Shown here piece by piece: positions 51,274-60,812 of a stretch of 64,000 nucleotides of DNA. Where the stretch lies: assembly GCF_014268785.2 (NCBI RefSeq), contig NZ_JABWRD020000002.1:970001-1034000 (forward strand). Reading direction: 5' to 3'. Below the pieces are notes generated by a model that was not told the DNA's origin, did not search any database, and saw nothing but the letters and a program-made list of their open reading frames with translations. Position numbers and translations under genes: made by a program. Position 1 is the stretch's first letter; the number at the start of each line of letters is the position of its first letter. The DNA comes from Pseudomonas shirazensis (GTDB taxonomy: Bacteria; Pseudomonadota; Gammaproteobacteria; Pseudomonadales; Pseudomonadaceae).

Positions 51274-53584
51274 ACGCTGGTTGCCGCGCGGCTTTCTCGC
51301 CCTGCTGCTGGTGATGCTGGCCATCGCCGGCTGGCAATGGCAGCGCGGCGCGCCGTTGTCGGCCGACCTGATGGCGCTGGTGCCGGGCGCCACCGAAGAC
51401 GCCCTGGTCAAGCGCGCCGAACTGCGCGTGCAAGAGCCACTGAACCGCGAGGTACTGGTGCTGGTTGGCCACGCCGAACGCCCCCAAGCGCTAGCCCTGG
51501 CCGAGCAACTGGCCGGCCAATGGCAGGCCAGCGGACTATTCGAGCACGTGCAGTGGAGCCTGCAGACAGACCTCGGCGCGGTCCGCGAGCAATTGCTCGC
51601 CGGCCGCGTGGCGATGCTCTCGGCAGCTGACCGCACGCAGCTGCGCGAACGGCCTGCGGCATTCATCGAGCAGCGCATGCAGAGCCTGTTCGACCCGTTT
51701 GCCGGGTTCAGCCTGGTGCCTGCCCAGGACGACTGGCTGGGCTTGACCGGGCGTATTCAGAACAGCCAGCCGAAACCTGTCAATATCGAACTGGACACGG
51801 CCAGTGGCGCCTTGATCGCGCAGGCCGATGGCCGCCAGTGGGTGCTGCTGCGGGCGCGCACCCTGGGCACTGCCTTCGACATGAAGCTACCGCTGCTGGT
51901 GGCCGAGCTGCTGGCTGACGCCCGCCGCCAGGCCGAGCCGCAAGGCGCCCAGTTGCTGGCCGCCAGTGGCCTGCTGTACGCGGCCGCCGGCCAGCAACAG
52001 GCCAGCCGCGAAATCACCTGGGTCGGCGGTGGCGCGACGCTGAGCATTCTGTTGTTGCTGCTGCTGGCATTTCGTCGCTGGCGGGCCCTGCTGGCGTTCG
52101 TGCCGGTGCTGACCGGCATGCTGTTCGGCTCGGTGGTGTGCGTGGCGCTGTTCGGCCACATGCACGTGATGACTCTGGTACTCGGTTCGAGCCTGATCGG
52201 CGTAGCGGTGGATTACCCGCTGCATTACTTGTCGAAGAGCTGGAGCCTCAAGCCATGGCGCAGTTGGCCGGCGGTACGCCTGACCCTGCCGGGGCTGAGC
52301 CTGAGCCTGGCGACCAGCTGCATCGGTTATCTGGCGCTGGCGTTCACGCCGTTTCCGGCCCTGACCCAGATTGCCGCGTTCTCGGCCGCCGGCTTGATCG
52401 GCGCCTACCTGTGCGCGGTGTGCCTGCTGCCGGCATTGCTGGGCCAGGTCGAGCTGAAGCCGGCGCAGTGGCCGCTACGCATCGCGCAAGCCCTCACCAA
52501 CTGGCGCGAGCGGCTGTTGCGCAGAGTGCCCAGCGCAGTGCTGCTGGTGCTGGTGCTGCTGTTTTGCGCCGCTGGGCTGTGGCAGCTGGACACGCGTAAC
52601 GACATCCGCCAATGGGTGGCGAGCCCGCCGCAACTGCAAGAGCAAGCCCAGGCAGTCGCACGCATCACCGGCTACCAGCCAACCAGTCAGTTCTACCTGG
52701 TGCGCGGGGCCGACCCAGAGCAACTGTTCCAGCGCCTGCAGGCGCTGTCGGCCAAGCTCGACGAGCTGCGTGACCTAGGCAAGCTCAAGGGTTATCTGAG
52801 CCTCTCGCAGATCGTCGCCAGCCCTGAGCAGCAGGCGCAAACCCGGCAGGCGTTGGCCCACCTGAGCGACTACTGGCAGCCGCTGGTTGAACTCGGTGTG
52901 CCGCAAGCCGGCCTGCAAACGCAGCTGCAACAGCTGCAAACGTTGCCGCCCCTGAGCGTCGAAGAGGCCCTCGCCGGTCCGCTTGCTGAAGCCTGGCGAC
53001 CGCTCTGGCTTGGCCAGGACGCCACCGGCGTCGCCGCCATCGTCAGTCTGCAAGGCTTGAGCGATGCCAGCCTGCTGCGCTTGCAGACCGACGGCCTGGA
53101 TGGCGTGCAACTGGTCGACCGGCTCGGCGAACTCAATCAACTGTTCGCCGCCACCCAGATCAGCGCCGCCGAGCTCAAGCTGCTGTCCTGCGCACTGATC
53201 CTGGTGCTGCTGGCAGCCCCGTTCGGCCTGCGCGGTTCGCTGCGCATTGTCGCCCTGCCGCTGCTGGCAGCGTTATGCAGCCTGGCCAGCCTCGGTTGGC
53301 TGGGGCAGCCGCTGACACTGTTCAGCCTGTTTGGCCTGCTGCTGGTCACGGCCATCAGCGTCGACTACGCCATCCTCATGCACGAGCGTATCGGCGGGGC
53401 TGCGGTGAGCTTGCTCGGCACCTTGCTGGCGGCTCTGACCACCTGGCTGTCGTTCGGCCTGCTGGCGCTGTCGCAGACGCCTGCGGTGAGCAACTTCGGC
53501 ATGGCCGTCAGCCTCGGGTTGATCTTCAGTTTCCTGCTGGCGCCGTGGGCAGCGGCACGCGAGACGCCGGCGGTGCAGCCATGA
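51224..53584 (+). CDS. RND/MMPL-family exporter (ApeM type)
   Basis: This 786-residue inner-membrane protein has two blocks of six helices, each preceded by a large periplasmic domain, the arrangement of MMPL/HpnN-type transporters. It probably lifts the lipid-linked polyene from the inner membrane to the LolA-like carrier. The annotated ATG overlaps lolA by 50 bases; a TTG at 51263 (overlap 11) is a good alternative start, directly before the first helix. Confidence 0.85.
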   Translation: MALPPSATRSAAILSIERWLPRGFLALLLVMLAIAGWQWQRGAPLSADLMALVPGATEDALVKRAELRVQEPLNREVLVLVGHAERPQALALAEQLAGQWQASGLFEHVQWSLQTDLGAVREQLLAGRVAMLSAADRTQLRERPAAFIEQRMQSLFDPFAGFSLVPAQDDWLGLTGRIQNSQPKPVNIELDTASGALIAQADGRQWVLLRARTLGTAFDMKLPLLVAELLADARRQAEPQGAQLLAASGLLYAAAGQQQASREITWVGGGATLSILLLLLLAFRRWRALLAFVPVLTGMLFGSVVCVALFGHMHVMTLVLGSSLIGVAVDYPLHYLSKSWSLKPWRSWPAVRLTLPGLSLSLATSCIGYLALAFTPFPALTQIAAFSAAGLIGAYLCAVCLLPALLGQVELKPAQWPLRIAQALTNWRERLLRRVPSAVLLVLVLLFCAAGLWQLDTRNDIRQWVASPPQLQEQAQAVARITGYQPTSQFYLVRGADPEQLFQRLQALSAKLDELRDLGKLKGYLSLSQIVASPEQQAQTRQALAHLSDYWQPLVELGVPQAGLQTQLQQLQTLPPLSVEEALAGPLAEAWRPLWLGQDATGVAAIVSLQGLSDASLLRLQTDGLDGVQLVDRLGELNQLFAATQISAAELKLLSCALILVLLAAPFGLRGSLRIVALPLLAALCSLASLGWLGQPLTLFSLFGLLLVTAISVDYAILMHERIGGAAVSLLGTLLAALTTWLSFGLLALSQTPAVSNFGMAVSLGLIFSFLLAPWAAARETPAVQP

Positions 53585-54738
53585 GCATCGTCCTGTTCTG
53601 GCTCATGACCCTGGCCCTGTTTGCCGTGGCCAGCGCATTCGGCAAACGCCTGGGGCTAATCCCTATCGTCAGCCAGCTGCTGTTGGCCGCGCTGGTGCTG
53701 CCGCTGCTGATGCTGTTGTGGGTACAACCGCACTGGCAGCTTGACGGGGCCCAGCTGATTGCCCCGAGCTGGCTGAAGACCCTCTACGGCTGCAGCTTTG
53801 CCTTGTTGCTGGGGCACATTCTCGCTGACGTCGCGCACCTGCGCCTCGACCCGCAAGCATTGAAGATCGCCCTGCCCAGCTTCGCCGTGCCGTTTGCCTG
53901 CGGCCTGGCCTGCGCGCTGTGGCTGCTTGAACTGAGCGGGGTCAGCGCCCTGGCCATGGGCCTGGTGTTCGCCATCACCGCAATCCCAGTGCTGTACCTG
54001 TACCTGCGCGCCATCGACTACCCGCCAGCCGCTAGCCAGCGCCTGCTGCAGGCCGCGATCGTCATCGACCTGGCCTGCTGGCTGCTGCTCGGCATGGGCC
54101 AGGGCAGCCTGCAACCAAGCAGCCTGGCCCTGCCGGCGCTGGCGGCACTGACGCCGTTGGTGCTGCGAGGGCTGGGCCTGCGCGCGCCACGTCTGTACGG
54201 CCTGGTGTTTCTGCTACTGCTGTTTGCCGCCGAGCACTACCGGCTCAACGCGCTGATCTTCGGCGTTGGCTACCTGGCCTGCTTGCGCGTGCTTGGCCTG
54301 CAGCTACGCCTGCCGCTGCCAGAGGCCAGCAACCGCCGCCTGCAACAAGGCCTGGCCGTGCCCCTGATCCTCACCTACGGCGTGGTCCAGATCGACCTGC
54401 AGCATGCCTTCGCAGGCTTCGACGCCAGCCAGCTGCTGGCGCTGCTGGTGCTGCCGATCCTGAGCAAGCTGCTCGGCAACTGGCTCGGTTTGAGCTGGGC
54501 GGCCGCCTCGTTCGCCGGCGCCAGCAAGTGGCGCGAGAGCCTGCTGCTGAACATCCGCGGCCTCAGCGAAATCGTTTTTCTCAATCTGTTGCTGACCCAG
54601 CAACTGATCAGCCCGGCGTTGTACTTCGCGCTGATGCTGATGAGCCTGATCGCCACCCTCATGCCTGCCTTCGCCGGCCTGCATCGCATCCCGCAGACTT
54701 CCCTCACGCCGCCAAGGAGGCCACATGCCGAACTGTGA
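53581..54738 (+). CDS. CPA2-type cation/proton antiporter-like membrane protein
   Basis: This 385-residue protein has about 11-12 hydrophobic helices and resembles monovalent cation:proton antiporters, though shorter and without regulatory domains. By eye, the helix that carries the Asp-Asp dyad in CPA2 proteins reads QAAIVIDLACW. It keeps only the second Asp (Asp163) and has Ile at the first. It may exchange protons or transport something other than sodium. Its reading frame lies firmly inside the operon, overlapping both neighbours. Confidence 0.65.
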   Translation: MSIVLFWLMTLALFAVASAFGKRLGLIPIVSQLLLAALVLPLLMLLWVQPHWQLDGAQLIAPSWLKTLYGCSFALLLGHILADVAHLRLDPQALKIALPSFAVPFACGLACALWLLELSGVSALAMGLVFAITAIPVLYLYLRAIDYPPAASQRLLQAAIVIDLACWLLLGMGQGSLQPSSLALPALAALTPLVLRGLGLRAPRLYGLVFLLLLFAAEHYRLNALIFGVGYLACLRVLGLQLRLPLPEASNRRLQQGLAVPLILTYGVVQIDLQHAFAGFDASQLLALLVLPILSKLLGNWLGLSWAAASFAGASKWRESLLLNIRGLSEIVFLNLLLTQQLISPALYFALMLMSLIATLMPAFAGLHRIPQTSLTPPRRPHAEL

Positions 54739-55972
54739 ACTGCAACACCACCAGGTCGTGGTCATTGGCGCTGGCCCCTCGGGCGCCATCGCTGCCGCGT
54801 TGCTCAAGCGCCGCGGCCACGACGTGCTGATCATCGAGCGTCAGCGCTTCCCGCGCTTCTCCATTGGCGAAAGCCTGTTGTCGCACTGTATCGACTTCGT
54901 CGAAGAAGCCGGCATGCTCGAAGCGCTCGAAGCGGCGGGTTTCCAGTACAAGGACGGCGCCGCCTTTGCCTGGGGTGATGAGTACAGTGCGTTTGATTTC
55001 GGCGAAACCTTCAGCCAGGGCCGGCGGAGTACCTTCCAGGTCCAACGGGCGCGGTTCGACAAGCTGCTGGCCGACCAGGCCGAGGCCCAGGGCGTGGAAA
55101 TCCGCTACGAGCACGAGATCATCAGCGCCGACATGAGCGCAGCGCAGCCACGCCTGCGCGCACGCCGGCCAGACGCCAGCGAATACGAAGTGCAGGCAGA
55201 CTTCGTCCTCGATGCCAGCGGCTATGGCCGCGTGTTGCCGCGCCTGCTCGACCTGGAAGCACCGTCGAATTTCCCGGTGCGCCAGGCGGTATTCACCCAC
55301 ATCGAAGACCGCATCGATCTGCCCGGCTTCGACCGCAACAAGATCCTTATCACCACCCACCCGGAACACCGCGACATCTGGTTCTGGACCATCCCGTTCA
55401 GCGACGGTCGCGCTTCGCTGGGTGTCGTCGCGGCCGCCGAGCGCTTTGCTGCAGCGCCGACCGATCTGGACGCCTGCCTGCAGCACTTCGTGGCGCAGAC
55501 GCCAAGCCTGGCCAAGGTCTTGGCCAACGCCGTGTGGGACACCCCGGCGCGGACCATCGGCGGCTACTCGGCCAACGTCAAAACCCTGCATGGCAACGGC
55601 TTTGCCCTGCTCGGCAACGCCGCAGAGTTTCTCGACCCGGTATTTTCGTCCGGAGTCACCATCGCCATGCGCTCGGCCAGCATGGCTGCCGCCCTGCTCG
55701 ACCGCCAGCTGCGCGGCGAAGCGGTTGACTGGCAGCTGGAGTTTGCCGCGCCGCTCAAACGTGGGGTGGATACCTTCCGCGCCTATGTCGAGGGTTGGTA
55801 TGACGGCAGCTTCCAGGACGTGATCTATCACCCCGGCAGCTCGCCGCAGATTCGCGCCATGATCAGCTCGATTCTGGCTGGCTACGCCTGGGATGAGCGC
55901 AACCCGTTCGTGGCTGAACCACGGCGTCGGCTGGCCACGCTGGCGGCGCTTTGCGCGAGGGGCCAGGCATGA
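54725..55972 (+). CDS. Flavin halogenase-like FAD oxidoreductase
   Basis: This 415-residue flavoprotein has GAGPSG near residue 15 (FAD binding) and FPRFSIGESLL. It also has two marks of flavin-dependent halogenases: Trp219-Phe-Trp-Thr-Ile-Pro224 (WxWxIP) and a lysine at Lys76 in FQYKDGAAFAWG, where phenolic halogenases carry the catalytic lysine. It may halogenate the aryl ring, as in brominated xanthomonadins. Related cluster oxidoreductases of unknown chemistry share parts of this pattern. A good AAGGAGG ribosome site lies before the ATG, inside the antiporter gene. Confidence 0.72.
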   Translation: MPNCELQHHQVVVIGAGPSGAIAAALLKRRGHDVLIIERQRFPRFSIGESLLSHCIDFVEEAGMLEALEAAGFQYKDGAAFAWGDEYSAFDFGETFSQGRRSTFQVQRARFDKLLADQAEAQGVEIRYEHEIISADMSAAQPRLRARRPDASEYEVQADFVLDASGYGRVLPRLLDLEAPSNFPVRQAVFTHIEDRIDLPGFDRNKILITTHPEHRDIWFWTIPFSDGRASLGVVAAAERFAAAPTDLDACLQHFVAQTPSLAKVLANAVWDTPARTIGGYSANVKTLHGNGFALLGNAAEFLDPVFSSGVTIAMRSASMAAALLDRQLRGEAVDWQLEFAAPLKRGVDTFRAYVEGWYDGSFQDVIYHPGSSPQIRAMISSILAGYAWDERNPFVAEPRRRLATLAALCARGQA

Positions 55973-56700
55973 GCCAGCCTCCGTTCCTCAGCGCCAGCTA
56001 TGTCGAAGAAACTCGCTTTGGTTTCTGGTTCCTGCGCAGCCACACCTGGCAGCATCATGTACTACGGGTGGCGATCGACGACCTGCGCCAGTTGTTCGAC
56101 AGCCCGCTGCCAGCGGCGCCGGTGCTGCTCGATGCCGGCTGCGGCCAGGGCAAATCGTTCAAGCATCTGCAGCGAGTATTTGCGCCCGGCCGATTGATCG
56201 GTATCGATGCCGACCCGCACAGCCTGCAACTAAGCGGCGCCGAAGCTGCGCGCCAGGGCCTTACGGTCGAGCTGCTGGGCAGCGACTGCGCCCAGCTGCA
56301 ACTGGCAGACGCCAGCGTCGATATCGTCTTCTGCCATCAGACCTTCCACCATCTGGTGGAACAGGAGCAGGCCCTCGCCGAGTTCTGGCGGGTGCTCAAG
56401 CCCGGTGGTTATCTGCTGTTCGCCGAATCCACCGAAGCCTATATCGACACCTGGGTGATCCGCTGGCTGTTCCGCCACCCAATGCATGTACAGAAGAGTG
56501 CCGAGGGTTATCTGCAGATGCTGCGCGAACAGGGCTTTGCCTTCACGGCGCGCAATGTCTCCTACCCGTACCTGTGGTGGAGCCGCGCCAAGGACTTCGG
56601 CCTGCTCGAACGGCTGCGCCTGCGCAAGCCGCCCGCGCCAGGCCAGCGCGAAGAAACCCTGGTCAATGTGGTCGCCCGCAAGCCGCTGGTGCAGCCATGA
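55969..56700 (+). CDS. Class I SAM-dependent methyltransferase
   Basis: This 243-residue enzyme has the SAM-binding motif I LLDAGCGQGKS near residue 47 and the later motifs GIDADP and VFCHQTFHHL. In the characterised pathways ring methylation gives the 3-methyl-4-hydroxyphenyl or methoxy head group, so this is the candidate ring or O-methyltransferase. The ATG at 55969 overlaps the previous stop by 4 bases. Confidence 0.85.
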   Translation: MSQPPFLSASYVEETRFGFWFLRSHTWQHHVLRVAIDDLRQLFDSPLPAAPVLLDAGCGQGKSFKHLQRVFAPGRLIGIDADPHSLQLSGAEAARQGLTVELLGSDCAQLQLADASVDIVFCHQTFHHLVEQEQALAEFWRVLKPGGYLLFAESTEAYIDTWVIRWLFRHPMHVQKSAEGYLQMLREQGFAFTARNVSYPYLWWSRAKDFGLLERLRLRKPPAPGQREETLVNVVARKPLVQP

Positions 56701-57182
56701 GGGCGCTGCTGCTGGCGACGCTGTGCCTGGTGCTGGCCGCCTGCAGCAGCCGCGCGCCGCTGCCCGCGCAGATGCCGCAGTTGCAGTTGCCCCAGCAGTT
56801 GCACGTGCAGCGCGAGCAGGCCGGCGAGCGCCAGGACTGGATGCTCGTGGTGCAGGCCGAGAACGGCCAACTGCGCTGGTCGCTACTCGATCTGCTGGGT
56901 ATTCCCCAGGCACGCCAGTTGTTCGATGGTCAACACTGGCAGGCCGACGGCCTGTTGCCACCCAATCCGCCGGCACGCGAGCTGTTTGCCGCGCTGCTGT
57001 TTGCTCTGACCCCCTCCGAGCAACTGGCGCAGCTCTACCCGGATGCCCGCGAACAAGGCCAGCAGCGCTGGTTGGGCGAGCGCTGGCAGGTCAGCTATCG
57101 GCAGCCGGGCGCTTTTGACTTGAAACTGGCCCACGGCCTGCGTTATCTAGTCGACCCCCTACCCAGCGAGCGCCTGCCATGA
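56697..57182 (+). CDS. DUF3261-type lipoprotein
   Basis: This 161-residue lipoprotein has a type II signal and lipobox LVLAAC (cysteine at residue 16). The rest is hydrophilic with beta-sheet character. It may be the outer-membrane acceptor paired with the LolA-like carrier, analogous to LolB; that role is inferred from position. It overlaps both neighbours by 4 bases. Confidence 0.8.
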   Translation: MRALLLATLCLVLAACSSRAPLPAQMPQLQLPQQLHVQREQAGERQDWMLVVQAENGQLRWSLLDLLGIPQARQLFDGQHWQADGLLPPNPPARELFAALLFALTPSEQLAQLYPDAREQGQQRWLGERWQVSYRQPGAFDLKLAHGLRYLVDPLPSERLP

Positions 57183-58372
57183 CCGCCTACCTGAATGCCC
57201 TGGGCCTGACCTGCGCCCTCGGCCGTGGCCAGGCTGAGGTCGCCGCACGCCTGTTTGCCGGTGACTGTTCGGGCATGCAGGCCCAACCTGGGTGGATCCC
57301 GGAGCGCTGTCCGACCGTCGGCGCGGTGCAAGGTGAGCTGCCGGCGGTACCGCTGCCAACGCAGCACAGCCGCAACAATCAATTGCTGTACAGCGCCGCT
57401 ATGCAGATCGAGCCGGCAATCCGCCAGGCCATCGCCCGGTTCGGCGCGCAGCGTATCGCGGTGGTGCTCGGCACCAGCACCTCGGGGATTGCCGAGGGCA
57501 GCGCAGCCATCGCCCAGCAGCGCCAGAGCGGGCAGTTTCCGCCGGACTATCGCTACGACCAGCAAGCCCTCAGCGCGCCGGCAGAGTTCCTTGCCGACTG
57601 GCTGCAACTGAGCGGCCCGGCCTATGTGATTTCCACCGCCTGCACCTCCAGCGGGCGGGCCTTGCTCAGCGCCCGGCGCCTGCTCGACCTGGGCGTCTGC
57701 GATGCGGTGCTGTGCGGTGGCGTCGACAGCCTCTGTGACCTGACCCTGAACGGCTTCAACTCCCTTGAGGCGATCAGCCAGGCACGCTGCAATCCGTTCT
57801 CGCAAAACCGTGACGGGATCAATATCGGCGAAGCGGCTGCGCTGTTTTTGATGACCGCAGAGCGCAATACCGATGGCCCTTCACTGGCCCTGCTCGGCGC
57901 TGGCGCCAGCAGCGATGCCTACCATATTTCAGCGCCTGACCCGAGCGGCGCCGGCGCGCGGCAAACTATGGCCCTGGCCTTGAACAACGCCGGCCTCGAG
58001 CCCGAACAGATCGACTACCTGAACCTGCACGGCACCGCCACCGAGCACAACGACGCCATGGAAAGCCTGGCGGTGCACGGCCTGTTCGGCGCGCAGCTGG
58101 CCTGCTCGTCGACCAAACCGATGACCGGCCACACCCTAGGCGCCGCCGGCGCGCTGGAAGCCGCCTTGTGCTGGCTGAGCCTGAGTGAGCATAACCCGCA
58201 CGGCCAGTTGCCACCGCAGGTCTGGGACGGCCAGGCCGACCCGCGCCTGCCTGCCCTTAACCTGGTCGACGGCACGCAGCGGATGCATGCGGCGCGGCCA
58301 CGCCGGATAATGAGCAACTCGTTCGCCTTCGGCGGCAACAACGTCAGCCTGATTGTTGGAGACACCCCATGA
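57179..58372 (+). CDS. Beta-ketoacyl-ACP synthase (ApeO type)
   Basis: This 397-residue ketosynthase has the complete triad Cys155 (STACTSSG), His284 (LHGTATEH) and His318 (MTGHTLGAAG). It condenses malonyl-ACP with the growing aryl-polyene chain, most likely together with the chain-length factor. It is one of two active ketosynthases in the operon. Confidence 0.9.
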   Translation: MTAYLNALGLTCALGRGQAEVAARLFAGDCSGMQAQPGWIPERCPTVGAVQGELPAVPLPTQHSRNNQLLYSAAMQIEPAIRQAIARFGAQRIAVVLGTSTSGIAEGSAAIAQQRQSGQFPPDYRYDQQALSAPAEFLADWLQLSGPAYVISTACTSSGRALLSARRLLDLGVCDAVLCGGVDSLCDLTLNGFNSLEAISQARCNPFSQNRDGINIGEAAALFLMTAERNTDGPSLALLGAGASSDAYHISAPDPSGAGARQTMALALNNAGLEPEQIDYLNLHGTATEHNDAMESLAVHGLFGAQLACSSTKPMTGHTLGAAGALEAALCWLSLSEHNPHGQLPPQVWDGQADPRLPALNLVDGTQRMHAARPRRIMSNSFAFGGNNVSLIVGDTP

Positions 58373-58839
58373 TTGCCTTGCCTCTGGCCGAACTGCTGCC
58401 GCATGCCGGCGACATGATTCTGATCGATCAGGTCGACAGCTGCGACGACGAGCAGATCCACACCCGCAGCACAGTGCGCCCTGGCGGCCTTTTCAACCGC
58501 GCCGACGGCAGCCTGCCGGCCTGGCTCGGCCTGGAGCTGATGGCTCAGAGCGTTGCCGCCTATGCCGGTTGCCGCGCCCGTCGCGATGGCCTGCCGGTGG
58601 AGCTGGGGTTTCTCCTCGGCACGCGCAACTACCAATGTGATGTCGAACACTTCCCTGCCGGCGCCGAGCTGCACATCCACGCCCTACGCTCGCTGGAAGA
58701 CGACAACGGCATGGGTGTGTTCGAGTGTCACCTGCGCGGTCCGGGGCTGCATGCCAGCGCCCGCCTGAATGTCTATCGCCCGCCGCAGGTCGCTGGTTAC
58801 CTGACCGAAGCGGCCCCTGAGGAACCTTGCCATGACTGA
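58369..58839 (+). CDS. 3-hydroxyacyl-ACP dehydratase (ApeP type)
   Basis: This 156-residue FabA/FabZ-like hotdog has His12 in LLPHAGDMILID and the acidic residue Glu56 in WLGLELMAQSVAAYAG. It removes water after each ketoreduction, leaving the trans double bonds; no enoylreductase is present, which is why a polyene results. It shares the dehydration role with the C-terminal domain of the ligase fusion. Confidence 0.88.
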   Translation: MIALPLAELLPHAGDMILIDQVDSCDDEQIHTRSTVRPGGLFNRADGSLPAWLGLELMAQSVAAYAGCRARRDGLPVELGFLLGTRNYQCDVEHFPAGAELHIHALRSLEDDNGMGVFECHLRGPGLHASARLNVYRPPQVAGYLTEAAPEEPCHD

Positions 58840-59560
58840 TACCATCCTGGTCACCGGGTCGAGCCGCGGCATCGGCCGAGCGATCGCCCTGCGCCTGGCG
58901 CGAGCAGGTTATGACCTGGTGCTGCATTGCCGCAGTGGCCGTGCCGAAGCCGATGGCGTTGCCGGCGAAATCCACGCCATGGGTCAACAGGCCCGGGTGC
59001 TGCAGTTCGACGTAGCCGACCGCGAAGCCTGCCGGGCCATCCTCGAACAGGATGTGGAGACCCACGGCGCCTACTATGGCGTGGTCTGCAACGCCGGCCT
59101 GACCCGCGATGGCGCCTTCCCGGCTCTGACCGACGCTGACTGGGACCAGGTCCTGCGGACCAACCTGGACGGGTTCTACAACGTTCTGCATCCGCTGAGC
59201 ATGCCCATGATCCGCCGTCGCAAACCGGGCCGGATCGTCTGCATCACCTCGGTTTCGGGGTTGATCGGCAACCGCGGCCAGGTCAACTACAGTGCCTCCA
59301 AGGCCGGCGTGATCGGCGCGGCCAAGGCGCTGGCGATCGAGCTGGGCAAACGTCAGATCACCGTCAACTGCGTGGCCCCAGGGCTGATCGACACCGCCAT
59401 GCTCGATGAGCACGTGCCGGTCGACGAGCTGATGAAGATGATTCCTGCCGGACGCATGGGCACGCCCGAGGAAGTCGCCGGCGTGGTCAATTTCCTGATG
59501 TCGGCGGAAGCCGCCTACATCACCCGCCAGGTGCTGGCGGTCAACGGAGGGTTGTGCTGA
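58832..59560 (+). CDS. fabG: 3-ketoacyl-ACP reductase (FabG/ApeQ type)
   Basis: This 242-residue short-chain dehydrogenase has TGSSRGIG (NADPH binding) and the active site YSASK with the preceding Ser (SVSG). It reduces the beta-keto group in each extension cycle. It overlaps the dehydratase by 8 bases and the final ketosynthase by 1. It is a cluster-specific paralogue, not the housekeeping fabG. Confidence 0.88.
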   Translation: MTDTILVTGSSRGIGRAIALRLARAGYDLVLHCRSGRAEADGVAGEIHAMGQQARVLQFDVADREACRAILEQDVETHGAYYGVVCNAGLTRDGAFPALTDADWDQVLRTNLDGFYNVLHPLSMPMIRRRKPGRIVCITSVSGLIGNRGQVNYSASKAGVIGAAKALAIELGKRQITVNCVAPGLIDTAMLDEHVPVDELMKMIPAGRMGTPEEVAGVVNFLMSAEAAYITRQVLAVNGGLC

Positions 59561-60786
59561 TGCGTCGCGTAGTCGTAACCGGCATGGCCGGCATCACCTC
59601 CCTGGGCAGCGACTGGGCAACCATCGCCGGCCACTTCGCCAACCAGCGCAGCGGTATCCGGCGCATGGCTGAATGGGATCGCTTCAGCGAGTTGAACACG
59701 CGTCTTGCTGGCCCGATCGACGATTTCAAGGTGCCCGGGCACTGGACCCGCAAGCAGTTGCGCAGTATGGGCCGGGTATCGCGCCTGGCCGTGGCTGCGG
59801 CCGAGCAGGCACTGGCCGATGCCGGCCTGCTCGATGATCCAATCATCCGCGACGGCCGCATGGGCGTGGCCTGCGGCTCGTCGACCGGCAGCACCGACGA
59901 GATCAAGGCATTTGGCAACATGCTGCTCAACTCGGTAGCCGATGGTCTCAACGCCAACTCCTACGTGCGCATGATGCCGCACACCACTGCTGCCAATATC
60001 AGCATCTTTTTCGGCCTGACCGGGCGCCTGATCCCCACCTCCAGCGCCTGCACCAGCGGCAGTCAGGGCATCGGTTATGCCTATGAAGCGATCAAGTTCG
60101 GGCGCTTGCCGATGATGCTCGCCGGCGGCGCCGAAGAGCTCTGTCCGACCGAGGCGATGGTGTTCGATGCGTTGTACGCCACCAGCCTGAAAAACGACAC
60201 CCCGCAGCTGAGCCCACGTCCTTACGACAATGGTCGCGACGGCCTGGTGATCGGCGAAGGCGGCGGCATGCTGGTGCTCGAAGAGCTCGAGCATGCTCTG
60301 GCCCGCGGTGCGCGCATCCACGCCGAGATCGTCGGCTTTGGTAGCAATGCCGATGGCCAGCACACCACCCGCCCCGAGCAGAGCACGATGCGCCGGGCCA
60401 TGGAGCTGGCCCTGGAGGACGCTGCTCTGGCGCCAGAGGCCATCGGCTACGTCAACGGCCACGGTACCGCTACCGAACAGGGCGACATTGCCGAAACACT
60501 GGCCACCAGCAGCCTGTTTGGCCCGCACATGCCGATCAGTTCGCAGAAGAGTTTTCTCGGCCACACCCTCGGCGCCTGCGGCGCGCTGGAGTCGTGGTTC
60601 AGCATCGAGATGATGAACAGCGACCTGTATGCGCACACCCTCAACCTGGATGAAATCGACCCCCGCTGCGGCGAGCTGGACTACCTGCGCGGCGAGTTTC
60701 GCAGGATGAGCAACCAGCATGTGATGAACAACAACTTCGCTTTCGGCGGCGTCAATACTTCGTTGATATTCCGCCGCTGGCCCTGA
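59560..60786 (+). CDS. Beta-ketoacyl-ACP synthase (FabF/ApeR type)
   Basis: This 408-residue ketosynthase has triad Cys164 (SSACTSGSQG), His301 (NGHGTATEQGD) and His335 (FLGHTLGACGA). In the characterised pathway this KS probably starts the chain by joining the aryl starter to malonyl-ACP. The ATG at 59560 overlaps the fabG stop by one base; GTG and CTG codons just upstream are less likely starts. Confidence 0.9.
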   Translation: MRRVVVTGMAGITSLGSDWATIAGHFANQRSGIRRMAEWDRFSELNTRLAGPIDDFKVPGHWTRKQLRSMGRVSRLAVAAAEQALADAGLLDDPIIRDGRMGVACGSSTGSTDEIKAFGNMLLNSVADGLNANSYVRMMPHTTAANISIFFGLTGRLIPTSSACTSGSQGIGYAYEAIKFGRLPMMLAGGAEELCPTEAMVFDALYATSLKNDTPQLSPRPYDNGRDGLVIGEGGGMLVLEELEHALARGARIHAEIVGFGSNADGQHTTRPEQSTMRRAMELALEDAALAPEAIGYVNGHGTATEQGDIAETLATSSLFGPHMPISSQKSFLGHTLGACGALESWFSIEMMNSDLYAHTLNLDEIDPRCGELDYLRGEFRRMSNQHVMNNNFAFGGVNTSLIFRRWP

Positions 60787-60812
60787 ACACACCCCGATCG
60801 AGGAACGATCCG

